The notes under the pieces: generated by a model
Seen by the model: only the letters and a program-made list of their open reading frames with translations
The model's database searches: none
Told to the model about the DNA's origin: nothing
Position numbers and translations under genes: made by a program
NCBI GenBank assembly: GCA_963975495.1
Contig: CAXBID010000199.1
Location: 1-6,978, forward strand
Length of the DNA stretch: 6,978 nucleotides
Direction: 5' to 3'
Source: CAXBID01 sp963975495
GTDB lineage: Bacteria > Bacteroidota > Bacteroidia > Flavobacteriales > Flavobacteriaceae
Shown: piece by piece, positions 1-6,727 of the stretch
Layout of the letters: each line of letters begins with the position of its first letter
How positions within the stretch are numbered: the first letter of the stretch is position 1

Positions 1-1146
1 GGCTGAGGGTAATAATTTAGGAATAAATTTTACAACAAGAGGTAATAATAATGCACCACCAGGTAACATAAAAATTGCTAAACTTGGAATAGATTTAAAA
101 ATATCTAAAAGCTGTTCTTGTACTTTTTTCTGTTCTTCAGCACTTAAATCCCTAACGGTAGATTGCGATAGTAATACCATAAGTTCTTTACTATCTTTTA
201 ATTCCTGATACAAACGCTTACTATTTCTTGAAATAAGTTTTACAACCATTTTACTCGAGTTGTTATAAAAACTCTGTACTATGTTTTTAGAGCTCAATAA
301 GGCAATATTACCTTTGTTTACCGTGTAAAATTCGTTTACTGTTTTTATTGATTCATGTACTCTATCTTGATTCAAACTAAGGCGATCACCTAAGTTTATT
401 AAAAATAGGTGTTCCTTTTTATCAACAATTCTGTCGCTCCAACTTGCCATACAAGCTAAATCTAAGATGTAATTCTTCTTTAAAGGTGAATTTATAAACT
501 TAACAGCTTCGTTATAACTAACGTGTATATTGTCTTGATAACGTAAAGACGATTCAAACAACTTTATTAAACTATCATCATATTGGTTTTTGGTTTCTTT
601 TGAATTTAAAACATTCAATGATATAGATGCAATGGATGCTTCTAAGTTTTTTATAAAACCAATAGATATGTTTTCGTTTTCTAAATAGGCTTTATAGGCA
701 ATAACATCAATATAAAGTAATGCGTTTATAATGAAGTAATTAAAATTTTTAGTTAAAAAATTAGCATCTATTTGTATGCGTTTATGAATTATTTTTTCCA
801 GTTGTTCGCTAGATTTTTTGCCACCCAATAAATCTTGAAAAAACGATACTTTAAGTTCGTTTATATCGGTGTAAAACCCAATAACACTATCTGTAAAAGG
901 TATTTTACTATTGGATTTGTTGTGGGTGTATAAAAAAGAAAGGCAAAGGTTTGTTTTACACAACTCCTCTTCTGTGAGGTCTTTTTTATCAATAACATTG
1001 GTAACAACACTTAAGTTACTGCCATAAATAAACCCACAAGCTCTTAAAGCGTCATAAAACGACTCCTCATCAAAACTAAGTAAAGTATCATTTTTCTGTA
1101 CCTCTTTAAGCAGTTTCTTTATCCAGCCTTGTGCTGATGGGTTCAT
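1..1146 (-). CDS. LETM1-related protein (TerB-like region plus LETM1-like C-terminus), 3' end cut by window edge
   Basis: My translation of the minus strand from ATG 1146-1144 is open for 382 codons to the window edge. An in-frame TAA lies five codons upstream of the ATG, which fixes the start. The protein begins MNPSAQGWIKKLL. The region around residues 229-280 (DLACMASWSDRIVDKKEHLF) is helical and resembles TerB-like domains. Residues 334-382 run from LSAEEQKKVQEQLLDIFKSI into a hydrophobic stretch, FMLPGGALLLPLVVKFIPKL, ending LLPSA. That C-terminal pattern is the signature of the LETM1 family, in which mitochondrial members act in K+/H+ or Ca2+ exchange. Flavobacterial proteins of this architecture are usually called LETM1-related, sometimes 'biofilm-associated', and their biochemical role is not established. 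I see no signal peptide and one plausible membrane segment (about 357-378). Family members end shortly after LPSA, so probably only a few codons are missing. It is divergent from the DUF4331 cluster and has no evident functional link to it. Confidence 0.85.
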   Translation of the reverse strand, partial: MNPSAQGWIKKLLKEVQKNDTLLSFDEESFYDALRACGFIYGSNLSVVTNVIDKKDLTEEELCKTNLCLSFLYTHNKSNSKIPFTDSVIGFYTDINELKVSFFQDLLGGKKSSEQLEKIIHKRIQIDANFLTKNFNYFIINALLYIDVIAYKAYLENENISIGFIKNLEASIASISLNVLNSKETKNQYDDSLIKLFESSLRYQDNIHVSYNEAVKFINSPLKKNYILDLACMASWSDRIVDKKEHLFLINLGDRLSLNQDRVHESIKTVNEFYTVNKGNIALLSSKNIVQSFYNNSSKMVVKLISRNSKRLYQELKDSKELMVLLSQSTVRDLSAEEQKKVQEQLLDIFKSIPSLAIFMLPGGALLLPLVVKFIPKLLPSA

Positions 1147-1220
1147 TTTCAATCCATTTTAATTCAAAGTAAAGATAAGTTATAAATCCAAAAAACAGCT
1201 TGTTTTTCATATTAACATAA

Positions 1221-1262
1221 TTTTAACAAAACCGCTATTTCCATTTCTTCGTAGGTATGCAT
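1221..1262 (+). promoter_or_regulatory. candidate promoter region of the DUF4331 cluster (weak)
   Basis: This is the most promoter-like part of the 154-bp divergent region. Two readings are possible. TAGGTATG at 1252-1259 differs at one base from the Bacteroidota -7 consensus TAnnTTTG, but I find no convincing TTG at the usual -33 distance. Alternatively, AAC at 1230-1232 followed 17 nt later by CGT at 1250-1252 resembles the AAC/CGT pattern of ECF-sigma promoters. Either would leave a leader of about 40 nt before ATG 1301. A transcription start has to be mapped before either reading is trusted. Confidence 0.25.
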
Positions 1263-1300
1263 GAGAGTCAAAATTTAACTAATAAAAAATCTCAAAAATC

Positions 1301-1951
1301 ATGAAAAATTTTAAAACAGTATTAGGAATTGTAATTTTAGCTGCGGCTAGTTTCTTTATTATTGCAGCGGATCATATAGATGCTCCTGCTGTGCAAGGTG
1401 GTAATAGTGATATTACCGATTTTTATGCCTTTCAAGGGCAAAACACAAGTAATTTAGTGTTTGTAGCAAATTTACAAGGGCTTTTAAGTCCAGCTACAAC
1501 GGCAAGTGCAGCGTTTGATGAAAACGTTCTAATCGAAATTAACATTGATAACACGGGCGACAATGTTGAAGATTTAGTAATTCAAGCTATTCCAAGAGAT
1601 GGCAAAATGTATTTCTTCGGTCCGGTATCACCATCTCAAACGGGTCTTAACAGTTCTATTCAAACTACAACTACTGTTGGAGGTATAGTTGATATTACAC
1701 CTTATGGATCAAATGCTATCATAGGAACAAACTCAGGTATGAGCTTTTTTGCTGGTCCAAGAGATGATCCTTTCTTTATGGATTTTGCTAGATATGGCGA
1801 AATAATAGGAGGTATGGCAACAAGCTTTAACGATCCTGGTTCAGATACTTTTGCAGGTTCAAATGTATTATCTGTAGTGGTTGAGGTACCAAAATCTATG
1901 ATTGGTGGTTCAGGAACAATCAATACGTGGGTAGAATCAAAAAGAAAATAA
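1301..1951 (+). CDS. DUF4331 family protein, N-terminal half only, exported
   Basis: This 216-residue protein has an N-terminal signal peptide (residues 1-22 or 23; K2 and K5, then a hydrophobic core ending FFIIAA). The mature chain opens with ADHIDAPAV. The DUF4331 landmarks follow in order: DITDFYAF (37-44), NIDNTGDNVEDLV (81-93), FAGPRDDPFF (150-159) and DTFAGSNVLSVVVEVPKS (182-199), ending INTWVESKRK. Long DUF4331 proteins continue after this point with a DxMGRPAxNTVF block. Here that part is missing and is encoded by the next gene, 27 bp downstream. The family has no established biochemical function. No cysteine follows the signal core, so the protein is probably cleaved by signal peptidase I and periplasmic or secreted. 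The gene heads a same-strand cluster with a TPR lipoprotein and a TonB-dependent receptor, which suggests a role in an envelope transport or sensing system. Family assignment is firm; function is unknown. Confidence 0.88.
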   Translation: MKNFKTVLGIVILAAASFFIIAADHIDAPAVQGGNSDITDFYAFQGQNTSNLVFVANLQGLLSPATTASAAFDENVLIEINIDNTGDNVEDLVIQAIPRDGKMYFFGPVSPSQTGLNSSIQTTTTVGGIVDITPYGSNAIIGTNSGMSFFAGPRDDPFFMDFARYGEIIGGMATSFNDPGSDTFAGSNVLSVVVEVPKSMIGGSGTINTWVESKRK

Positions 1952-1978
1952 ACAAAACCATTTAAAAAGAATATAATT

Positions 1979-2527
1979 ATGACAACTTTAAAAAAAAAAA
2001 AATTATTAGCAATGGCTTTAGCAGTATCGCTAACTGCCTTTAATTGCTCAAACGACGATGACTCGGTGCAGCCTAAAGTAATAGACTTTTCTGGAACATA
2101 CGCACAGGAAGATCAAATGGGTAGACCTGCAATTAACACAGTATTTGTTACCTCGGGAGATAAAGACATGTTTAATGTTACCATACCTTCTGCACAAAAT
2201 GCTGCTTTTCAAAGTAAATTTGAAGCGCGATTATTAGCATTAAATCCAGATTACACAACGAATGCTTTAACTTTTGATGCCCCTACATTTACAGGAGCTT
2301 TAGCAACAGATGTTTTAACCGTATCGCTTGATGGAAAAACAACGTTTTTTGATGGAACAAATGTTTTAACAGGAAGAGTATTAAATGATGATGTTATATC
2401 AGTAGAGTTATTATTAATTTTTGGTGGACCAGATGGTTCAGAAAAACCAGGTTTAACCGATGATAATGTAGATGCCAATGATAAACCTTTTTTAGCCTCA
2501 TTTCCTTACTTAGCCTCTCCTTGGTAG
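1979..2527 (+). CDS. DUF4331 family lipoprotein, C-terminal half only
   Basis: This 182-residue protein carries its own lipoprotein signal: a lysine-rich start (KKKK, 5-8), a hydrophobic core, and a lipobox ending at Cys23 (LTAFNC). The residues after the cysteine are SNDDDS. Acidic residues just after the lipidated Cys resemble the surface-export signals described for Bacteroidota lipoproteins, so I infer a cell-surface location. The mature chain matches the C-terminal half of DUF4331: DQMGRPAINTVF (45-56), KDMFN (62-66), DVLTVSLDG (111-119), LTGRVLNDDVISVELLLIFGG (in the 130-150 region), and a FPYLASPW end. It starts 27 bp after the N-half stop and is presumably co-transcribed with it. Having a complete signal peptide argues against a simple nonsense mutation in one long gene; it is an established split or a tandem partner. 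The Lys codons contain a 13-A run, noted separately. Confidence 0.85.
   Translation: MTTLKKKKLLAMALAVSLTAFNCSNDDDSVQPKVIDFSGTYAQEDQMGRPAINTVFVTSGDKDMFNVTIPSAQNAAFQSKFEARLLALNPDYTTNALTFDAPTFTGALATDVLTVSLDGKTTFFDGTNVLTGRVLNDDVISVELLLIFGGPDGSEKPGLTDDNVDANDKPFLASFPYLASPW
1990..2002 (+). repeat. 13-nt poly-A tract inside the signal-peptide codons
   Basis: An uninterrupted run of 13 A spans the end of codon Leu4 and the Lys codons 5-8 of the DUF4331 C-half lipoprotein. Runs of this length are prone to polymerase slippage. Gain or loss of one base would shift the frame before the lipobox. An in-frame ATG at 2012 (Met12) could restart translation, but with a signal peptide lacking its lysines. Confidence 0.9.
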
Positions 2528-2537
2528 AAGTCAACTG

Positions 2538-2572
2538 TCAGGGTATGCATAAAGTTATACCCTGATTTTTTT
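2538..2572 (+). terminator. intrinsic terminator or attenuator between the DUF4331 pair and the TPR gene
   Basis: A 9-bp perfect stem, TCAGGGTAT (2538-2546) with ATACCCTGA (2557-2565), encloses a 10-nt loop and is followed directly by seven T (2566-2572). It starts about 10 nt after the DUF4331 C-half stop. Only 47 nt separate the T run from the next ATG. It therefore either ends a two-gene transcript or lowers read-through into the TPR and receptor genes. Confidence 0.75.
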
Positions 2573-2619
2573 AATTAATTGTAAATAAACATCTAACAAA
2601 TACCTTAAAACAAACAATT

Positions 2620-3912
2620 ATGAAACCTATCAATATTATAACACTAGTGTTATTGCTACTTATTGTAAGTTGTAATCATGCACCTAAAAAAATAACAAAC
2701 ACAAAAGATTATACTAATTATTTGAATGTTGAGAAAGATGAGATGTTGCAAATAACTATGGAAGACTATGAATTCTGGGAAAAAAAGCTAGAAAAAGATC
2801 CAAATCAGTTTCCATATTTAGTAAAAGCTGCAGCATCTCAATCTCAACTATTCAATAAAACAGGAAAAATAGAATTACTAATAGAAGCTGAAAAAAAGTT
2901 GATTAAAGCTAATGAAGCTACAAATTATAATAAAGCTTCCTATTTAAAGTCCTTAGCACATAATTATATCTCGCAACACCGTTTTAAAGAATCTTTGGAA
3001 TTACTAAAAAAGGCTGAGGCTATTGGAGAAAATTTAGAATCTACTCAAAAAATGTTATTCGATGTACATTTAGAATTAGGCAATTACAAGTTAGCTAAAA
3101 GCTATTTAGATAAATTTAGTGGAGATAATAACGATTTTGATTATTTAATCCGTTTATCAAAATGGTCAGACCACAGAGGTCATTTAGATGCTGCCATAAA
3201 ATATATGGAGCAGGCTAAAGTTATTGCTGAAGCTTCAAATTTAGCACCAACAAAACAATGGGTATATACAAATCTTGCCGATTATTATGGGCATGCTGGA
3301 AGAATTCAAGAATCCTATAATCATTATTTAAAAGCATTAGAAATAGATAATAATGATGCTTACGCGAAAAAAGGAATTGCTTGGATTGTGTATTCATATG
3401 AAAAAAACCCAAAGGAGGCACTTCGCATTATAAATAGTATCACAGAAAAATATAACGCTCCTGATTATTATTTATTAAAAGCTGAAATTGCTGAATATCA
3501 AGGGCATTTTGAGTTTAAAGATGAACAATTAAAATTATATGAAAAATCTGTTGCCAATGCCCTTTACGGCAATATGTACAACAAGTACAATGCTTTAATT
3601 TATGCTGAGGATAATACTAAAACAGCAAAAGCATTACAAATAGCACTAATTGAGATTGAAAATCGCCCAACACCACAATCATACGATTTATTGGCTTGGA
3701 CTTACTACAATCATGGAGATACACAAGAGGCATTAGAGGTTATGGAACAACATGTTGTTAACAAGACATTTGAGCCAGAAGCATTATACCATTTAGCCCA
3801 AATATACAAGGCAAATAAAAAACTTGATAAAGCTAAAGGACTAAAAAAAGAATTATTGGAAAGCACATTTGAACTTGGGCCATTAATGGCTAAGAAAATT
3901 GAAAACATATAA
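2620..3912 (+). CDS. tetratricopeptide-repeat lipoprotein
   Basis: This 430-residue protein starts with a lipoprotein signal (hydrophobic LVLLLLIVSC; lipidated Cys18). The residues after the Cys (NHAPKK) are not acidic, so the surface-export signal seen in the DUF4331 lipoprotein is absent and a periplasm-facing anchor is more likely. The rest is almost entirely helical, with degenerate TPR units near residues 105-135, 144-165, 174-203, 213-243, 247-277, 355-381 and 387-415. The clearest is about 213-243 (YTNLADYYGHAGRIQESYNH, then LKALEID). TPR arrays bind other proteins; no catalytic motif is visible. It ends 20 bp before the receptor ATG, so the two are almost certainly co-transcribed, and it may bridge the receptor and its accessory proteins. 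The partner is not deducible from sequence. Confidence 0.85.
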   Translation: MKPINIITLVLLLLIVSCNHAPKKITNTKDYTNYLNVEKDEMLQITMEDYEFWEKKLEKDPNQFPYLVKAAASQSQLFNKTGKIELLIEAEKKLIKANEATNYNKASYLKSLAHNYISQHRFKESLELLKKAEAIGENLESTQKMLFDVHLELGNYKLAKSYLDKFSGDNNDFDYLIRLSKWSDHRGHLDAAIKYMEQAKVIAEASNLAPTKQWVYTNLADYYGHAGRIQESYNHYLKALEIDNNDAYAKKGIAWIVYSYEKNPKEALRIINSITEKYNAPDYYLLKAEIAEYQGHFEFKDEQLKLYEKSVANALYGNMYNKYNALIYAEDNTKTAKALQIALIEIENRPTPQSYDLLAWTYYNHGDTQEALEVMEQHVVNKTFEPEALYHLAQIYKANKKLDKAKGLKKELLESTFELGPLMAKKIENI

Positions 3913-3932
3913 GATAACCAAAGCCATTTGTG

Positions 3933-5810
3933 ATGAATTTTTTAAAAACATTTACATTTTTAATAGCCATACTTATGTTTAATTTTAACTATAGTCAGCA
4001 ACTAAAAGTATTGGTTTCAAATACACTCAATCAGCCTATAGAAGCAACTTATGTTTATAATTTAAATTCTAAAAGTCATGCGCACACTCTAGAAAATGGT
4101 ACGTTTATTTTAAATGAAACCAAAGTGGGAGATTCTATAAAAGTTGGTTTATTAGGATATAACAATAGAATTTTAGTAGCTAAAAATTTGAATGAAGTTC
4201 TAAATATAGTTTTAACTGAAAAAACGTATCAACTAGATGAATTAGTTATTTCAGAACAATTAAATGCATTAAGTACAATAACACGTTTAGATTTAAATAC
4301 AAACCCAGTAAATTCTTCTCAAGAAGTATTACGAAAAGTGCCAGGACTCATTATTGGGCAGCACGCAGGCGGAGGGAAAGCAGAACAACTATTTTTAAGA
4401 GGTTTTGATGTAGATCATGGTACAGATGTGTCAATTTCAGTTGATGGAATGCCTGTAAATATGGTATCGCATGCACACGGACAAGGCTATAGCGATTTAC
4501 ACTTTGTAATTCCTGAAACTGTGAATAAAATAGATTTTGGAAAAGGGCCTTATTATGCAAAAGAAGGTGATTTTAATACTGTTGGTTATGTAAATTTCTC
4601 AACAAAAGATTATTTAAGTGAAAGCTCTGTAAACTTTAGTGTTGGACAATTTAATACCATACGTACTTTGGGGATGTTTAGTGTTTTAGAAAACGTGAGG
4701 AGTCAAAACGCATATCTTGCTTTTGAATATTTAACAGGTGATGGTCCTTTTGAATCTCCTCAAAATTTCAATAGACTTAATCTCTTTGGAAAGTATGTGC
4801 TTTATACACCTAAAAATGATAAGTTGACTTTAACGGCGTCTCATTTTACAAGCCGTTGGGACGCTTCGGGACAAATACCGCAACGCGCAGTAGATAACGG
4901 AAGTATCTCTCGTTTTGGTGCCATTGATGATACTGAGGGCGGAAATACAGCTCGTACTAATTTTAATGTAGAATTTACAAAGCAAGTTTCAGATGAAACC
5001 ACATTTAAAACCAATGTTTTTTATTCGAATTACGATTTTGAATTGTATTCTAATTTTACCTTCTTTTTGGAAGACCCAATTAATGGTGATCAAATCAAAC
5101 AAAAAGAAACCAGAGATATATTTGGCATTAATACGGCTTTTAAAACAAAAACTTTTTTAGGACAAACACCAGTAAATTTAAATTACGGTTTAGGTTTAAG
5201 ACATGATATTTCAAACGAAAATGAATTGTCTAAAACCATAAATAAAACGACAACAAATGAGCGTATTCAATTTGGTGATATTAATCAAACTAATATGGAT
5301 GCTTTTATAAATGCAGAATTTGAATTTGGAAAATTCGCAGTTGCACTAGCACTACGTTTCGATTATTTTAAGTTTTTATACAATGATAAGTTGCTAAATA
5401 GTGGCAGAACCCAGGCTGAAAACAAATCGATAATAAGTCCTAAATTAAATTTCTTTTACAATGCGAACAATAACCTACAGTGGTTTTTAAAATCCGGTAT
5501 TGGTTTTCATTCAAACGATACGCGTGTTGTAGTTACAAATAAAGAAGAAAATATTTTACCACGTGCTTATGGAGTTGATTTTGGTAATATTTGGAAACCA
5601 ACACCAAAACTTATTTTGAATACAGCGGTTTGGTATTTGTTTTTAGAACAAGAATTTGTTTATGTAGGCGATGCTGGAATTGTTGAACCTAGCGGAAAAA
5701 CAGAACGTTACGGTTTGGATTTTGGAGTACGCTATCAATTTAACGATTGGTTGTATTTTGATACTGGCGACTTACACGAACGCAAGAAGTATAGAAGACC
5801 CAGAGGGTGA
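3933..5810 (+). CDS. TonB-dependent receptor, frameshifted: N-terminal 611 native residues
   Basis: This is an outer-membrane beta-barrel transporter driven by TonB. I place the start at ATG 3933 rather than the adjacent GTG 3930, because ATG directly precedes a good signal peptide (MNFLKTFTFLIAILMFNFNYSQ). Residues 24-95 form a carboxypeptidase-like regulatory domain common in Bacteroidota receptors. LDELVISEQ (101-109) precedes the plug. The plug (about 120-225) contains VLRKVPGLI (132-140), LRGFDVDHGTDV (155-166) and SHAHGQGYSDLHFVIPE (179-195), a His-containing signature of one receptor subfamily. Barrel strands fill the rest. The frame is native up to Thr611 (5763-5765); the next 14 codons (GDLHERKKYRRPRG) are out of frame and end at TGA 5808-5810. 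The true C-terminus follows in another frame. As it stands, the product lacks its last barrel strands and the C-terminal aromatic residue needed for assembly, so it is probably non-functional. Confidence 0.88.
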   Translation: MNFLKTFTFLIAILMFNFNYSQQLKVLVSNTLNQPIEATYVYNLNSKSHAHTLENGTFILNETKVGDSIKVGLLGYNNRILVAKNLNEVLNIVLTEKTYQLDELVISEQLNALSTITRLDLNTNPVNSSQEVLRKVPGLIIGQHAGGGKAEQLFLRGFDVDHGTDVSISVDGMPVNMVSHAHGQGYSDLHFVIPETVNKIDFGKGPYYAKEGDFNTVGYVNFSTKDYLSESSVNFSVGQFNTIRTLGMFSVLENVRSQNAYLAFEYLTGDGPFESPQNFNRLNLFGKYVLYTPKNDKLTLTASHFTSRWDASGQIPQRAVDNGSISRFGAIDDTEGGNTARTNFNVEFTKQVSDETTFKTNVFYSNYDFELYSNFTFFLEDPINGDQIKQKETRDIFGINTAFKTKTFLGQTPVNLNYGLGLRHDISNENELSKTINKTTTNERIQFGDINQTNMDAFINAEFEFGKFAVALALRFDYFKFLYNDKLLNSGRTQAENKSIISPKLNFFYNANNNLQWFLKSGIGFHSNDTRVVVTNKEENILPRAYGVDFGNIWKPTPKLILNTAVWYLFLEQEFVYVGDAGIVEPSGKTERYGLDFGVRYQFNDWLYFDTGDLHERKKYRRPRG

Positions 5811-6159
5811 AAACTATATTCCCTTGGCACCAGATTTTACAATGACAGGAGGTTTATCGATTAAAAACGATAAAGGATTTTCGGGAAGTATTAAGTACAG
5901 GTATATTGATGATAGACCAGCAAATGAAGATAATAGTATCGTTGCCGATGGTTATTTAGTAACTGATTTAGGCGCGAACTATACATTTAATAATATTAAA
6001 TTAGGATTGGTTATAGAAAACCTTTTTGATACGGAATGGAACGAAACACAATTTGCTACAGAGTCCAGATTACAAAATGAGGTACAGCCTGTTGAAGAAA
6101 TACATTTTACACCAGGAACGCCATTTTTTATAAAAGGTTCCATAACATATAAATTTTAA
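5767..6159 (+). pseudogene. detached C-terminal 130 residues of the TonB-dependent receptor
   Basis: The frame beginning ATYTNARSIEDPEGENYIPL directly continues the barrel. It contains DYIPLAPxF-like, KYRYIDDRPANEDNS, IENLFDTEWNE and EIHFTPGTPFF segments typical of this receptor subfamily, and it ends ITYKF with the expected terminal Phe. It has no start codon of its own at the junction. The upstream ATG at 5671 in this frame overlaps the barrel-coding sequence and would give a nonsense leader, so independent translation is unlikely. Adding 2 nt after 5766 restores an Asp codon (DTDATYT) and a single 742-residue protein. Apart from that junction the fragment has no stops or other lesions, which points to a recent mutation or a sequencing or assembly error. 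Confidence 0.85.
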
Positions 6160-6170
6160 AAAATAAGTTT

Positions 6171-6194
6171 AATTAATTTGAGGGAATTAATTTG
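6171..6194 (+). repeat. short tandem direct repeat in the 3' UTR
   Basis: AATTAATTTG occurs at 6171-6180 and again at 6185-6194, separated by AGGG. It lies just after the receptor stop. It is AT-rich and may be a chance or slippage duplication; I see no function. Confidence 0.5.
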
Positions 6195-6256
6195 TTTGTT
6201 GCACAACCTAAAATTACAGTGTTTGATTTTTTGGTTATGTTGGTTAGGTTGAAAGT

Positions 6257-6295
6257 CGCCCAATTATAGAGGTATAATTGGGTGCTTTCTTTTTT
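6257..6295 (+). terminator. Rho-independent terminator closing the receptor cluster
   Basis: The 12-bp stem pairs CGCCCAATTATA (6257-6268) with TATAATTGGGTG (6273-6284), including one G-U pair, around a GAGG loop. It is followed by TTTC and a T6 run (6286-6295). The T-rich tail is on the plus side only, so it serves the plus-strand cluster, about 100 nt after the receptor stop. The sequence between the stop and this stem holds only the short AT-rich repeat. Confidence 0.85.
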
Positions 6296-6357
6296 AGATC
6301 AGTTCTTTTTTGGCAATAGTTTTTTTAATTCAGTTAGTTTTTCCGCTATTTATTCTA

Positions 6358-6702
6358 TCAGTTTTTTTTTATAAATTCATTCGTGAATTCAGAACCAGAA
6401 TTCTTTAGAACCAGAGTGTCTTTTCCCGAATTCAGTTTGTAATCCATAATAAATTCAGTTTTTAATTCAGGGTCAATATTTGTCATTTGCTTATAGTAAA
6501 TTTTAGTTCCATCACTTTTCCAAGAGAATTTAGTTGTCTTTCCCCAAGCATTGTAAATTAGTGAATCCCTAAAGAATTTTAGCTCCACAGTATTTGCGCT
6601 TTTGGTCGAAATCCAATGCCCAAATATGTCAGCATTATTGTAATTATTTGAACAACTTTGCAAGATTAAAAATAATAATAATGTTCGGATTATGGTTTTC
6701 AT
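6358..6702 (-). CDS. small lipoprotein, lipocalin-like, function unknown
   Basis: This 114-residue protein is read from ATG 6702-6700. A longer in-frame start at 6738 exists, but it adds MYSITNTLCNNL before the signal peptide and overlaps the intron-like sequence, so I reject it. From Met1 the lipoprotein signal is clear: MKTIIRTLLLFLILQSC, lipidated Cys17. The residues after it (SNNYNN) lack acidic residues, so a periplasm-facing anchor is more likely than surface export. The mature part starts DIFGHWISTKSANTVELKFF and goes on with alternating beta-strand patterns (DSLIYNAWGKTTKFSW, TKIYYKQM), as in small lipocalin-like domains that open with a G-x-W motif. I do not recognise a specific family. 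It runs opposite to the receptor cluster and stands alone, with only intron-like and repeat sequence upstream. Its 3' end nearly meets the cluster's terminator. Confidence 0.7.
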   Translation of the reverse strand: MKTIIRTLLLFLILQSCSNNYNNADIFGHWISTKSANTVELKFFRDSLIYNAWGKTTKFSWKSDGTKIYYKQMTNIDPELKTEFIMDYKLNSGKDTLVLKNSGSEFTNEFIKKN

Positions 6703-6727
6703 CAAATTATTGCACAACGTGTTCGTA

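Noticed and set aside
1702..1923. Minus-strand open frame of 73 codons inside the DUF4331 N-half gene
   Set aside because: Antisense shadow of a well-supported gene, low-complexity product, no signal or domain. The same holds for minus-strand frames at 2251-2478, 3221-3421, 3711-3908 and 4351-4560.
1254..2550. Shared GGTATGCAT at 1254-1262 and 2542-2550 as an operator pair
   Set aside because: The second copy is part of the terminator stem and loop; two 9-bp matches without further symmetry are weak.
2579..2608. Promoter TTG (2579-2581), 19-nt spacer, TACCTTAA (2601-2608) before the TPR gene
   Set aside because: The spacing fits, but the -7 box has two mismatches and the AT-rich context makes such matches common.
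3930..3932. GTG start for the TonB-dependent receptor
   Set aside because: The adjacent ATG at 3933 gives the same signal peptide and is the more usual start codon.
5671..6159. Independent 162-codon gene starting at ATG 5671
   Set aside because: Its first 32 codons overlap native receptor barrel in another frame and make no sense as protein; only the part from 5767 is real receptor sequence.
6199..6718. 9-bp direct repeat TTGCACAAC at 6199-6207 and 6710-6718 bracketing the lipoprotein gene
   Set aside because: One short repeat over about 500 bp is within chance, and no matching inverted termini or transposase were seen to support a cassette or insertion.
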